Assembly (NCBI GenBank): GCA_003255065.1
Contig: QAOA01008090.1
Span: 8,599-72,598, forward strand
DNA: 64,000 nt
Reading direction: 5' to 3'
Source of the DNA: Cercis canadensis
Taxonomy: Eukaryota; Streptophyta; Magnoliopsida; Fabales; Fabaceae
The notes beneath the pieces were generated by a model that searched no databases, was not told the origin of the DNA, and saw only the letters and a program-made list of their open reading frames with translations. Of the stretch, positions 34,721-46,142 are shown piece by piece. Position 1 is the first letter of the stretch, and each line of letters opens with the position of its first letter. The translations under genes were made by a program, and so were the position numbers.

Positions 34721-35107
34721 ATTTTAGTGTCAAAAATACCATTTATAGGAAGTCTCGCACTCACCCACAAAATTCTTGAGAATTTCATCAATACTCAGAC
34801 CAGAACCATTAGAACAAACACCTAATGGAAAAAGCCTAATTGTTGTAAATAGGTATCAGTATAGATTAATATATATGATTATAAAAATGATTATTTTCTG
34901 AATTTTCTTTCGTCTCATAAGGAAATTATCAATGATTCATTAAAAGCCTAATATTCATAAATGTAAATAGGTAAAAAAAAGAAAAGAAACAAATAGTGAG
35001 AGAGTTTGGAATAGTAAGTAAAAAATATTCCCTATGCTAATGACTTGTGGGTCTAGTGATTTGCTACGAGCTTTGAGAAACATGTTAGAATTAAGGTGAT
35101 TGCTATG

Positions 35108-36270
35108 TGTTAGCCCCACAAGTCTCTGATCCTGTTTTGATGATAACAATAATGCCTTGCTATTTTTAATATGTGTTGTTTGTCTTGTTGCTTCTAATCT
35201 ATGTTGAGTTTATAAGTTGTTATCTAGAACAAATTTGAAATGAAGCCTTGAAGAACTTGTTCTTAAGAACCAGTTCTTGTCTTTGTGATAAGTGTCAAAC
35301 CTTGCAGATGTGGTCAAAGCTTGTCGAGGACTCTCCAGCCAAAGTTAGCCTTTTACAATCCAACTAAGAGTTGTACTTTATAAGAATGGAAAGTTCCCTT
35401 TGGAAGTGACTTTGGCAAAGTCCTTTTTTCAAGGAAAAGTCTATCTACCTTCTTACACAAAGTAAGACTTTTGTGGGCCAAAAAGGACAAAAGCTTCCTT
35501 GATTGATTGACAAGGTGTCAGCCGGTTGGTGGCTCCTCTTTTGCTTCCCCCTTTGTCTTTCACGTGCACAAGAAAGAAAATAAAGCAAGGAGACTTCTAA
35601 GACTTCGGTTATGCATGAAGAGTAACAAAGAAGAAAACATTTTAGAGAGAGAAGGAAGCCATTGTTGAGAACTTTGCTCTTCTTCTTCTTCCTCTTGGTC
35701 ATTTCCTCATGCTTCAAGATTTTCATTGTAATACATCTACTCTGTAAAAGAGAGTGTCTTCTTTGGGGCTACACCAAAACACTTGGGTTTTGTATTTGGA
35801 TTTCTATGGGAGAAATCCATGAGTGTGATCTCTAGTGAGTTAGAGAGAGAGAGTTTATGGTTAGCTTGAAAAACAAAAACCATGGTTGTTAAGCTTGAAG
35901 AAGCTTAGAAAAATAAACTTGCTGTAAAGCTTGGAGAAGCTTGGAAAAATAAACTTGAAAAATAGTGGAACCCCATTGACATGGGAGAAGTGGATGTAGG
36001 CATGTTAAGCCGAACCACTATAAAATCTCTTTGTAGAATTTTTTCTGCTTCATCTCTGTTTCTCTGGATAATTTTCTGTTTTGGTCTATATGATTTGCTA
36101 AGATATTTCGCTGTGTTCAAATCTGGTATTTGTCGAAGAACTAGTTTATAAGAACTAGTTTGTAAGAACTAGTTCTTAAACAAATATGTGATTTGAATCA
36201 GATTTTAAGAAGTAATTTTTAACAATTCCTATTTACCCCCGCTCTCTAGGAATAGACTCTGCAACTCTCA
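35108..36270 (+). repeat. 5' LTR of copia-3
   Basis: 1163 bp, TGTTAGCCCCACAAG...CAACTCTCA, ending directly before the primer site. It contains short tandem AAGAACTAGTT repeats (about 36136-36180). The start matches the LTR at 63909 (TATTAGTCCCACAAG). Confidence 0.85.
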
Positions 36271-36272
36271 AT

Positions 36273-36284
36273 TGGTATTAGAGC
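36273..36284 (+). promoter_or_regulatory. Copia-3 primer-binding site (tRNA-iMet type)
   Basis: TGGTATTAGAGC two bases after the LTR end, one transition from the standard site. The gag ATG follows immediately (36285). Confidence 0.88.
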
Positions 36285-37292
36285 ATGTGCTCGTCTTATC
36301 ATGAATCTCACTCCTCTCATAAACCTCCATTCTTCCATGAAAAGAACTATCCCTATTGGAAGCAACGAATGGAAATGTATCTTGAGGCTATTGACTATGA
36401 TGTTTGACAAATAGTCATAAATGGTATTACACATCCTACCAAAATAGTTGAAGGAGATATTGTTCCAAAAGAAGAACTTGAGTTTACCATAGATGACAAG
36501 CTCAGATTCACTCTCAATTCTAAAGCTAGGTACAACATTGCGTGTGGTGTATCTGGTACAGAATATGAGAACATTGCTTCTTGCAACACTGCAAAAGAAA
36601 TGTGGGACAAACTTGCTGCCATTCACGAAGGAACAAGCCATGTTAAAGAAGCAAAGATTGATATCTATTCTACCAAGTATGAAATGTTTCACATGACTCA
36701 AGATGAATCTCTGGACTTTTTCTTTGCTCGGTGCTTAAGTATCATCAACAACCTAAAAGGGCTTGGAAGAGTCTACACTCAAAAAGAACAAGTCAAGAAG
36801 ATTTTGAGGTGTCTCACTGAAAAATGGGACTCCAAAGTAACAGTCTTGCTCCAATTTGCAGAATCAAATGAACTTATTGTAGATGCTCTAAGAAGGACTC
36901 TTGAATCACATCAGATGTTGATCATGGAAAAGAAGAACATGGCAGGAGAAAGAAAGAAAAGCTTAGCTCTTGCTTCTAATGTTTCAAAGACTAGTACTCA
37001 AAGAGAACTAGCCTCTAGTGATGAAGATGTAGCTCTGGTGACAAGAAGAGTTCTTGATATGATGAGAAAAAGAAAAGAAAAGAAGAGATTTCCACCAAAA
37101 AGTCACAAAGACTTCACCAAGGGAGAAAGCAGCAAGAAGCCTATTATTTGCTATGAATGCAAGAGGCCAGGTCACATTAAACCTGAATGTCCAAACCTCA
37201 ACAAGAAGAGGCCTTTCAGAAAGGAGAAGAAGAAAGCTATGGTGGCTACTTGGAGTGATGAAGACTCAACCTCAAAAAGTGATGAATCATAA
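36285..37292 (+). pseudogene. Copia-3 Gag (UBN2 domain, CCHC knuckle)
   Basis: From ATG 36285 the frame reads HKPPFFHEKNYPYWKQRMEM, then a TGA at 36405-36407 where a Trp codon is expected (YDV*QIV). It continues as TAKEMWDKLAAIHEGTSHVK and SLDFFFARCLSIINNLKGLG, a UBN2-type Gag. The zinc knuckle CYECKRPGHIKPEC lies near the end, followed by a basic tail and a TAA at 37290. Apart from the one TGA the first 335 codons are open. The product would package element RNA. Confidence 0.88.
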
Positions 37293-37312
37293 GAGGAAAA
37301 CATTGCCAATCT

Positions 37313-37753
37313 GTGTCTAATGGCAATAAGAGAAAGCTCTGGGGAAAACGTGAGGTAAATGATCCTGACCTTGAACTCCTTCCTACTTATGATGAACTGA
37401 GTCATGCTTTTGATGATTTATCTTTTAATTATGAGAAAAGATTAGCAAAACTTACTGCTCTTAAGAAAATCATAAAAAGTCAAATTAATGTGATTGATGA
37501 ACTTGAAAAAGACAATGTTGCTTTGGCTAAGAGACTTGAAATTCTTCAGCATCAGAATGACATTCTTGAAAAGGAAAATCATTCTACTTCTTCTCTCAAA
37601 AATGAAAATGACAAACTGAAAAGAAAAGTAAATGAATTGTTTGGAGATTTAGCTAAGTTTGTTAAAGGAAGAAACAATTTGAATTCCATCTTAGGAAAGC
37701 AAAAAGTAAGCAATGACAGAACTGGTTTAGGTTATGTTCAGCCTAGCACCTGA
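37313..37753 (+). pseudogene. Copia-3 Gag C-terminal coiled-coil segment
   Basis: A 146-codon frame with heptad-rich VIDELEKDNVALAKRLEIL and ILEKENHSTSSLKNENDKL, strongly coiled-coil-like, the usual tail of SIRE Gag. It is separated from 36285-37292 by a stop and frame change and followed by a degraded second CCHC-like stretch (about 37815-37865). Confidence 0.8.
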
Positions 37754-37960
37754 AAGGTTTTGAAAAACTCTTTTTGTCAAAGCTTCCTCTTCACATTCCT
37801 TTTCTAAAGGAACGTGCTTTTTCTGTGGATATGTAGGACATTTTCCTAATGCATGTCCCTATAAGAAACTTTGTGCTACAAGAAAGATGGTATGGGTGCC
37901 TAAAGGCACATTTGCTTCTAACATGAAAGGACCCAAAGAATTTTGGGTACCTAAGCCTCT

Positions 37961-38903
37961 GTGATCTTATTGCAAGTTTGCTATCAAGCCAAAAGTGATT
38001 GTTGGTATCTGGACAATGGCTACTCTAGGCACATGCCTGGAGATCCTTCAAAATTTGTCTCCTTCAACAAAGTGGATTTGGGAGATGCCTCTTTGGGTGA
38101 CAATAGTAAAGGTAGAATATTCAGATTAGGTAAAATAAAAATTCCTCCTAATCTACTTATTAACAATGTCTACTTGGTCAAAGGCTTGATGTATAATTTA
38201 CTGAGCATAAGTCAGCTTTGTGATAAAGGTCACAAAATCATTTTTGAAACTCTTCATTGCATTATTCACAAGAAAATTTTTGATGATGCTCTATTTGTTG
38301 GTCAAGAATGTTCCAATGTATATACTATTTTTGGAGACTCTTTGAAATCATTAGAGGAAACATGTTTTTCTTCTCAAAATAATAATTCTTGGCTGTGACA
38401 TAGAAGACTTGGACACATAAATTTTAAACTTATTTCCAAGCTTTCTGAAAGGGAGCTAGTTTCTGTTTGCCTAAACTAGTTTTTGAAAGGAACAAGGTTT
38501 ATGCTGCTTCTCAGCAAGGTAAACAAATCAAATTCTCTTTCAAATCTAAGAAAGAATTGTCATCTTCTAGGCCACTTCAACTTCCCCATATAGATCTCTT
38601 TGGACTAGCATCTACATCTAGTTTAAATGGAAAGAAGTATTGCTTTGTTATTGTGGATGATTTTTCTAGGTTTACTTGGGTTTTCTTTCTTGTTCATAAG
38701 GATGACACATTTGAGATTTTTGAAAGTTTCAGCAAAAGAGTGCAAAATGATTAGAAGTGATCATGGTGGAGAATTTGAAAACAAGTTGTTCCAAAACTTT
38801 TGTGAAAAACAAGGAATCCACCAAAAATTTTCATGTCCTAGAACCCCCCCNCCCCCCCCCCCCCCCCCAAAAATAAAATGGTGTGGTTGAAAGGAAAAAT
38901 AGA
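37961..38903 (+). pseudogene. Copia-3 protease and integrase (to NGVVERKNR)
   Basis: The protease site reads CWYLDNGYSRHMPGD, where copia elements normally have D-S-G, so the catalytic triplet is altered (D-N-G). LSISQLCDKGHKIIF follows, then LGHIN (pre-integrase His region, after a TGA at 38397). Integrase core pieces: LPHIDLFGL, YCFVIVDDFSRFTWVFFLVH, IRSDHGGEFENKLFQNFC. A C-run with an N (38844-38868) replaces the expected TPQQ stretch; NGVVERKNR then ends at the Athila-2 LTR. Several frameshifts are present. Confidence 0.83.
38844..38868. repeat. Poly-C tract with a single N (38851)
   Basis: About 25 C with one N in the middle of the integrase coding region; probably a sequencing or joining fault. 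Confidence 0.85.
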
Positions 38904-39094
38904 TGATAAGCGGATTTTATACCGTTTATCTCGTAATGTTCTTGCTTGCTTCTTGTCTATTCTTGAGTCTCTTAGGATAGGTTTTCATAATTTAAGTCTC
39001 ATTTTTGTAGGTTTATGTTTTGGGAACCTTGGAAGCCATTTTGGAGAAATTCGGTGCAAGAAAGAAGGAAAATAATGCAAATTGGAATTGAAGG

Positions 39095-39380
39095 CAGGGC
39101 TTAGGCGCCTCAGCCCCCACTAAGGGAGCCACAGCACCCCAATGCGTAACTAGCCAGATTTCAGGAAGGAGGGCGTCGCAGCGCCCTATGTTCAGGACCC
39201 AACAGACTGAGGACAGAGAGAAGGGTGCTGCAGCGCCCTAGCACATGAAAAGGAGGGCGCCACAGTGCCCTACCCCCAGGCGCCGCAGCGCCCTAGCTTC
39301 AGCAAATAGAGACAGACATCCAGAAAGAAGGGCGCCGCAACGCCCATCAGGAAACTTCAGGGCGCCATAGCACCCAAACT
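39095..39380. repeat. GC palindrome array in Athila-2 U3
   Basis: About eight irregularly spaced copies of GGGCGCCGCAGCGCCC or close variants. The consensus is a 6-bp inverted repeat around CGCA. Variants are mostly C-to-T or G-to-A. Confidence 0.85.
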
Positions 39381-39491
39381 GAAGGCTGCAATCCCTCGAT
39401 GGTCAACTCGTGATTTGACCCCTTGGCTTCCTAAGTTCACTAGGAATCCTATTTTATTTCAATTCCTTTTCTTCCAAAACTTCCTAGGACC

Positions 39492-39499
39492 TATAAATA
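39492..39499 (+). promoter_or_regulatory. TATA box of Athila-2 LTR
   Basis: TATAAATA about 110 bp after the GC array. The same box is at the same place in the LTRs at 52373 and 24905. Confidence 0.75.
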
Positions 39500-40379
39500 G
39501 GACTCTTAAAGTCTAAATTAGGGTTCCACACTTTCTAGAGAAGAGGCAAGAACAGAAGAGGATTCAAGCTTGAAGATTGAGACTTTCGGCATCGAATCAT
39601 CACATCCCATAGTTCAATTCTTCATCTCTCTCTTGTTATTGATGTCTAATCTGTGTGTAATGTTATTTTCTGCAATTATCATGAACTAATTTCATCATCT
39701 AGGATGGAGATGTAGCCTAGCTTATGATGGATTGTAATTTCTAATGAATTAATCAAAGGACCATCTTCTTAAATTGACTTCTTGATTTCCATTCTTAATG
39801 CTTCTGTTTGACTAGCCATCAATATAGATGAGTAGGTGATTGCAATAATACTGGAAAGTTAGTTGTGATTGAGGACCATAGGGATTAAGAACATAAATTA
39901 CATAAGGGATAGGAATATACCATTATGGTTTATGTAGCCAATAAAAAGAACTATAGAGCAATTGAATTATGAGATTATTCGCAATTCACATAGGAATATA
40001 GTGGATTCATAGTTTGAGAATATATTTGTTTAACCTTGGGAAAGGCTAATAAATAACTTAGGGTTCTTGGTTAGCAATTAGGGAGATTGTTGTTGATTAA
40101 TGAATTAGGGATAAGAATCTAGACTAACTACGGTGAAATCGACATCCTAGATACTTTCTCACCATATTATTACTCATTTTTCTAAGTGATTGTTCTTTGT
40201 TTACTATTCTACATTCAATTATCATCAAAATTCACCTATCAATTGTCTAGATAAAATTAGAATACGCATAATTTTGGTACTTAGTGGCCATAGTCTCTGT
40301 GGGACGATAATTAATCTCACTTCTTTATTACTTGATTACGGCACGTGCACTTGCGTTCACATTTTTCGTAACAAGTTTT

Positions 40380-40397
40380 TGGCGCCGTTGCCGGGGA
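40380..40397 (+). promoter_or_regulatory. Primer-binding site of Athila-2 (tRNA-Asp)
   Basis: TGGCGCCGTTGCCGGGGA, 6 nt after the LTR end. Confidence 0.93.
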
Positions 40398-40505
40398 TTG
40401 TGCGTTTATTAATATCAATACCAACATATTCTAGTATTAGTCTAGATTTTATTTATTTTTGTAATCAAGTGGTGTGTGTATTTTTCAGGAAATTCTTCCT
40501 AGTGC

Positions 40506-41633
40506 ATGAGAAGTTCGGGGCGAGCAAATCTGATTCCTTTGGATTCTGAAATCGAGAAGACTTGTAGACGAAATCGAAGGGAAAGGAGAAACGCGTCACC
40601 ACCGACTCAGAGTACTATGGAGAATGCCAGAGAAAATCCACCACCACCAGTGGTTGTCCGAAAACCATTGATGCACTATGGAGTCTCAACAGGACCTGTC
40701 CAAATCTCAGGAATCTCTAGGCCAACCATTGCGGCAAATTCCTTTGAAATCAAGCCCAGTGTCATCCAAATGATGCAAGCCAATCAGTTTGGTGGCTTTG
40801 CAACCGAAGATGCAAATGTGCACTTGGTAGGATTTCTGGAAATCTATGACACATTCAAGTTCAATGGCGTTACTGATGACGCCCTCAGATTGCGTCTGTT
40901 CCCTTTCTCACTGAAGGATGAGGCACAGAGTTGGCTATACTCCCTTCCAGCATGATCCATTAGCACTTGGGACCAAATGACTGCACAATTCTTGACACAG
41001 TTCTTTCCCCCAGCAAGAACTGGCAGAATGAGAAACGACATCAACACTTTTGCTTAACATGAGACAGAAGTCTTGTATGAGGCATGGGAGCCGTTCAAGG
41101 GTTTGATGAGAAAGTGCCCACATCACGGCTTACAGGAGTGGATGCAAATTCAAACCTTCTACAATGGTTTGAATGGCAACACTAGAACCGTACTTGATGC
41201 TGCTACAAATGGTTCCCTTATGGAGAAAACGATTGAGGAAGCTATTAAGCTGCTTGATCAAATGGCGGATAATGCCCGCCAATGGCCATCTGAAAGGATT
41301 CCAGCTAAGAAGGCCTATGGGTTGCATGTTGTAGACACCTTTGTTGCTCTTACTGCAAAAATGGACACAATTGCAAAGCATTTGGGCACTTTTACAGCTA
41401 ATGCCATTCATTCAACCGTTGCTGCTTGTGAAGTGTGTCATGGTGAACACTCAAGTACGGATTGCCCAATTGTGACATCAGAAGCACCTCCATCTTTGGA
41501 AGAAGCTCATTTTGTGGGAAATTCTAATAGGCCAAGCAACCCGTACTCGAATACATACAATCCGGGATGGAGAAATCACCCAAATTTCTCATGGAAAAAT
41601 TCTCAAAATGTGGTCAAGCCACCCGGATTTTAG
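40506..41633 (+). pseudogene. Athila-2 Gag
   Basis: Starts MRSSGRANLIPLDSEIEKTC. Capsid motifs are GGFATEDANVHLVGFLEI, LRLFPFSLKDEAQSWLYSLP, FFPPARTGRMRNDINTFA, CPHHGLQEWMQIQTFYNGLN. The knuckle is CEVCHGEHSSTDC (C-x2-C-x3-H-x4-C, one residue short of the usual spacing, as also in Athila-3). Stops: TGA at 40953 (GGA in Athila-3), TAA at 41055 (CAA in Athila-3) and TAG at 41631 (CAG in Athila-3). All lie in one frame continuous with pol. Confidence 0.88.
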
Positions 41634-41708
41634 CCACCGTCTCAATCTCATATGCAAGCTCCTACATAGCCTAAGATTTCTTTAGAAGATGCCCTTGCTC
41701 AACTCACA

Positions 41709-43090
41709 GTGAATACCACTCAGTTTATGACAAGGACAGATACGACACTCCAATATCAAGCAGCTTCTATTAGAAACTTAGAGGTACAGATGGGGCAAAT
41801 CTCAAATTTACTCTCATCCAAAGACCAAGGTTCTTTACCTAGCAATACGGAGAGAAATCCCAAAGAGCAAGTCAAAGCAATATCTCTGAAAAGTGGCAAA
41901 ATACTTGAAGAACCGAAGAAAAAGGATACAACAGTGGAACCAACCATAGAAAACAACAATGTGGCTGTTGTACCTTCAGAAGATACACTTAAGGGTGAGG
42001 TAGTAAAGGAGCGAAAATCAAAGTCTATTCTCTTCCCTGATAATCCTCCACCTTACAAACCTCGGGTGCCGTTTCCTCATCGGTTTCAAAAGCAGAACAT
42101 GGACAAGCAGTTCTCTAAATTTCTTGAAGTTTCAAGAAACTCCGCATCAACATACCTTTCGCAGAGGCATTGGCACAGATGCCAAGTTATGTGAGGTTCA
42201 TGAAGGAGATTCTCACTAACAAGAGGAGATTAGAGGACTATGAAACAATTGCACTTACTGAAGAATGCAGTGTCATTCTCCATAACAAGTTACCTCCAAA
42301 GCTCAAAGATCCAGAGAGTTTCACTATTCCTTGCACTATTAGTAATATTTTCTTTGGAAAGGCGTTATGTGATTTAGGTGCATCTATTAATTTAATGCCT
42401 TCATCTGTTTACAGGAAACTTGGACTGGGAGAAGCAAAGCCGACCTCCATCACTCTCTAGTTAGCAAATCGATCTCTTAAGTACCTCAGAGGAATCCTAG
42501 AAGATGTGCTCATAAAAGTGGACAAGTTTATCTTTCCAACGGATTTTGTGGTGCTTGATATGGAGGAAGATCAGGAGATACCCTTTATCCTTGGCCGACC
42601 GTTCTTGGCCACAGGGAATGCCCTCATTGATGTGCAGAAGGGGCAACTCATACTTAGAGTCAACGATGAAGAAGTTTCCTTCAATGTCTTCAAGGCTCTA
42701 AAGCAGTGTGATGAAGCAGACAGTTGTATGCGGCTTGACATGATTGACCATTGCACTACAGAGGTCTTTCGAGCTAGTCACCCTCTAGAACCATTGGAAG
42801 CTTGTCTCTTAGGCATCTCTCCTAAAGAAAATCCAGAAATCAACAGTTGTGTGAACTTCCTGAATGTTGTTCCTCCTCAGTTTATCAGAAAATCCTATGA
42901 GGAACTTGGCAAAGGTGGCTCACGACCTCCTCCATCTATAGAGAAACCTCCTGTGCTAGAACTCAAGCCTTTACCTGAGCATCTTAAATATGCTTACCTT
43001 GGTGACTCTTCCACTCTTCTGGTCACTATTTCATCTTCCCTAAAGGAGGAAGAGGTGGATAAGTTACTAAGGGTCTTAAGGGAGCATTAG
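41709..43090 (+). pseudogene. Athila-2 gag-pol linker and aspartic protease
   Basis: The linker has a coiled segment (QAASIRNLEVQMGQISNLLS) and ends PPPYKPRVPFPHRFQKQN. A one-base deletion near 42130 shifts the frame. The protease reads FTIPCTISNIFFGKALCDLG with DLGASINLMPSS (about 42370) and ILGRPFLATGNALIDV, the typical Athila retropepsin. Premature stops are at 42458 (TAG) and 43088 (TAG), both CAG in Athila-3. The tail LELKPLPEHLKYAYLGD leads into RT. Confidence 0.87.
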
Positions 43091-44571
43091 GCAGCCATAG
43101 GATGGACCATCTCAGACATAAAGGGGATCAGCCCTCCTTGTGTATGCACAAAATTTTGATGGAAGATGACTTTAAACCCTCCATTGAGCATTAACGTCGG
43201 CTGAATCCGAATATGAAAGAAGTGGTGTGAGCAGAAGTACTGAAGCTTCTGGATGCCGATATCTTCTACCTGATCTCTGACAGTGCATGGGTAAGTCCAG
43301 TGCAGGTAGTGCCTAAGAAAGGCAGCATGACGGTTGTTAAGAATGAAAATAATGAGCTCATTCTTACAAGGACCGTCACTGGGTGGCGAGTATGCATTGA
43401 CTATAGGAAGTTGAACAAAGCTACAAGGAATGACCATTTTCCCCTACCGTTCATTGATCAGATGCTTGATCGACTTGCGGGTCATGCCTATTATTGCTTC
43501 CTTGACGGCTACTCTGGGTATAATCAGATCTCTATTGCTCCTGAAGACCAAGAGAAGACGACTTTCACCTGTCCCTATGGGACTTTCGCATTCAGGTACA
43601 TGCCCTTTGGATTGTGCAATGCATCAGCTACTTTCCAAAGGTGCATGATATCTATTTTCTCTGATATGGTGGAGCGTTATATTGAAGTTTTCATGGACGA
43701 CTTCTCCGTATTTGGATCTACCTTTGACACTTATCTCAGTCACTTGTCTACTGTTCTGAAAAGATGTGAGGAGACAAATCTAGTTCTTAACTGGGAGAAG
43801 TGCCACTTCATGGTCCAAGAGGGAATTGTGCTTAGACACAAGGTTTCGGCTCAGGGACTTGAGGTGGACAGGGTGAAAATTGCTACCATAGAGAAATTAC
43901 CTCCACCTACTTCAATTAAAGGCGTGAGAAGTTTCTTGGGACATGTCGGTTTCTATAGACGGTTCATCAAAGACTTCTCCAAGATCACTAAGCCCTTGTG
44001 CAATCTTCTCTTCAAGGATGTCTCATTTGAGTTTACTGAGGAGTGTTTTCAAGCCTTCGAAAACTTGAAAAAGGCTTTGACTTCAACACCCATCATCATT
44101 GCACCGGATTGGTCACTCCCTTTTGAGCTCATGTGCAACACCAGTGACTATGCAGTTTGGGCAGTTTTGGGTCAACGACAGGACAAGTTGTTACATGCCA
44201 TTTACTATGCCAGTCGTACACTCGACCCTGCTTAGATGAATTATGCCACTACCGAGAAGGAGCTCCTGGCGGTTGTCTTCGCCTTCGACAAATTCCGAGC
44301 TTATCTCATTGGCTCGAAGGTAATAGTTTTCACTGACCACTCTGCCATCAAATACTTGTTGGAGAAGAAGGATGCCAAGCCAAGATTAATTCGATGGGTT
44401 CTTCTCTTACAAGAATTTGACTTAGAAATTAGAGACAAGAAAGGCATTGAGAACCTAGTTGCAGATCATCTCTCCCGACTTGAAACTCCAAAAGAGATAG
44501 GGGATACTAAAGTCCCCATTGATGACTCTTTTCCGGATGAGCAACTCTTTGCTCTTTCTACCACAGTTTAA
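43091..44571 (+). pseudogene. Athila-2 reverse transcriptase and RNase H
   Basis: A one-base deletion near 43130 shifts the frame. RT motifs: VSPVQVVPKKGS, VCIDYRKLNKATRNDHFPLP, CFLDGYSGYNQI, YMPFGLCNASATFQRC, catalytic FMDDFSVFG (about 43693). The connection is VRSFLGHVGFYRRFIKDFSK. RNase [60 protein letters not shown]. Stops at 43193 (TAA), 43228 (TGA), 44233 (TAG) and 44569 (TAA) replace CAA, CGA, CAG and CAA of Athila-3. The core 43300-44235 is open for 311 codons. Confidence 0.9.
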
Positions 44572-44658
44572 CCATGGTTTAGTGACATTGCTAACTTCTT
44601 AACGGTCAACCTTCTTCCACCGGATCAAAGCTACCATCAAAGGAAGAAATTTCTTTCT

Positions 44659-45976
44659 GTGGCCAAGCATTACTACTGGGATGAGCCACTCCTCTTCAAA
44701 CATTGTTTTGATTCTATCATTCGACGATGTGTTCCTGAAGAAGAGATGGAAAGTATCCTCCATCATTGCCATGCATCACCTTACGGTGGACACCATGGTG
44801 CCACTAGAACTGCAGCTAAGATTCTTCAATCTGGTTTCTACTGGCCTACCATATTCAAGGATGCACAAGCTTATGTCTCGGCTTGTGATCGTTGCCAAAG
44901 AATGGGTACCATCTCACGCCGTCATGAAGTGCCACTGAATAATATTCTAGAGGTGGAGTTGTTTAATGTATGGGGGATCGACTTCATGGGTCCTTTCCCT
45001 TCATCCTACAACAATCAATACATTTTGGTGGCAATGGATTATGTGTCTAAGTGGGTTGAGGCAATAGCTACACCTACCAATGATTCAAAAGTGGTGGTGA
45101 ACTTCTTGAAGAAGAATATCTTCACTCGGTTTGGCATTCCAAGAGCCCTAATTAGTGATGAAGGCACTCACTTTTGTAACCAATACCTTGGTGCTCTACT
45201 GACCAAATATGGACTCAAACATCAGATTGCTACTGCTTATCACCCACAGACTAGTGGTCAAGTGGAGATTTCTAATCGGGAGTTGAAGTGGATTCTGGAG
45301 AAGACGGTCAATGCCAATAGGATCCAAATATGGAGTCAAACATCGGATTGCTACTGCCTATCACCCACAGACTAGTGGTCAAGTAGAGATTTCTAATCGG
45401 GAGTTGAAGTGGATTCTGGAGAAGACGGTAAATGCCAATAGGAAAGATTGAGCGAGGAAGCTGGATGATGCACTCTGGGCATACCGGACAGCATTCAAGA
45501 CACCCATCGGCACCTCTCCATACCGGTTGGTTTTCGGGAAGGCTTGTCATCTACCAGTTGAAGTGGAACATCAAGCATACTGGGCCACCAAGAAATTGAA
45601 CTTTGATCAAAAAGTTGCGGGTGAAAAGAGATTGCTTCAATTGAATGAGCTTGATGAATTTCGCCAGGATGCATATGAAAATGCCAAGCTCTATAAAGAA
45701 AAAACCAAGACATGGCATGACAAACGCATCCAGAGGCGTGAATTTGTTCCGGGTCAAAAAGTCCTCCTGTTCAACTCCCGACTTAAGTTATTTCCGGGAA
45801 AATTGAAATCCCGATGGTCGGGTCCTTTCATTGTTGACACTGTTTTTCCCCATGGAGCTATTGAAGTCAAAAGTGGGGATCGCAAGTTCAAGGTCAATGG
45901 CCAACGCTTGAAGCATTATGTGGATGGTGAGGATGAATTTAAAAAATCATCCATCACTCTCAACACCCTCGGCTGA
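44659..45976 (+). pseudogene. Athila-2 integrase with internal 121-bp duplication
   Basis: The zinc-binding HHCC region is [20 protein letters not shown] and CDRCQRMG. Core DDE residues lie in [12 protein letters not shown] (about 44979), [12 protein letters not shown] (about 45163) and [16 protein letters not shown] (about 45245-45290). A 121-bp tandem duplication (from 45203, again from 45324) repeats the third motif and shifts the frame, so the 44659-45375 frame ends early. A TGA near 45448 stands for a Trp codon. The C-terminal frame 45527-45976 carries [19 protein letters not shown], the GPY/F module; no chromodomain follows. The tail GCGCTTGTTGGGAGGCAACC just downstream is common to these elements. 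Confidence 0.9.
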
Positions 45977-46142
45977 TGCTTTTCAGAGAAAGTTCGGCTG
46001 AGGACTATAAACCAAGCGCTTGTTGGGAGGCAACCCATCATTCTAACCCCTATCTTTTATGTTCACTTAATCAGAATCTTTTAGTTATTTCGTAATTTTT
46101 CGTATTCTTCGCCCTTATTTCTTTTCTTTGCTTTCTAATTTA

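Larger units (their letters stand above)
28985..35107. other. Gene-poor stretch with diverged duplications, no confirmed gene
   Basis: No protein family was recognised on either strand. Contents include a possible MITE end near 29790 (minus GGGGGCATTTGGTACAAG) and the duplicated segments listed separately. A 72-codon minus frame (32610-32828, MKDHILCVLQFLPVEEAVER) was not identified. A poly-A tract with N lies at 33271-33303. Confidence 0.55.
35108..38903 (+). mobile_element. Copia-3: SIRE-like Ty1/copia, 5' LTR to mid-integrase
   Basis: 5' LTR 35108-36270, primer site, Gag with UBN2 domain, CCHC knuckle and long coiled coil, protease, then integrase up to NGVVERKNR, where the Athila-2 LTR begins (38904). 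The large Gag with a coiled-coil tail and the >1-kb LTR fit the SIRE/Maximus lineage. RT, RNase H and 3' LTR are not seen after Athila-2. A related LTR start lies at 63909 and a second integrase piece at 51551-51720. Confidence 0.85.
38904..40373 (+). repeat. 5' LTR of Athila-2
   Basis: About 1470 bp from TGATAAGCGGATTTTATACC to ...CGTAACA. The U3 holds a GC-rich palindrome array (39095-39380) ahead of TATAAATA (39492-39499). It matches 51828-53245 throughout. Confidence 0.87.

Noticed and set aside
36246-36701. Minus-strand 151-codon ORF
   Set aside because: Antisense to copia-3 Gag, which has clear family motifs on the plus strand.
38627-38890. ORF through the poly-C tract
   Set aside because: It is an off-frame reading of copia integrase that crosses an N.
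39095-39380. GC repeat series looked like a CRISPR-type array
   Set aside because: Units are irregularly spaced and imperfect, lie in a plant LTR, and there are no cas genes.
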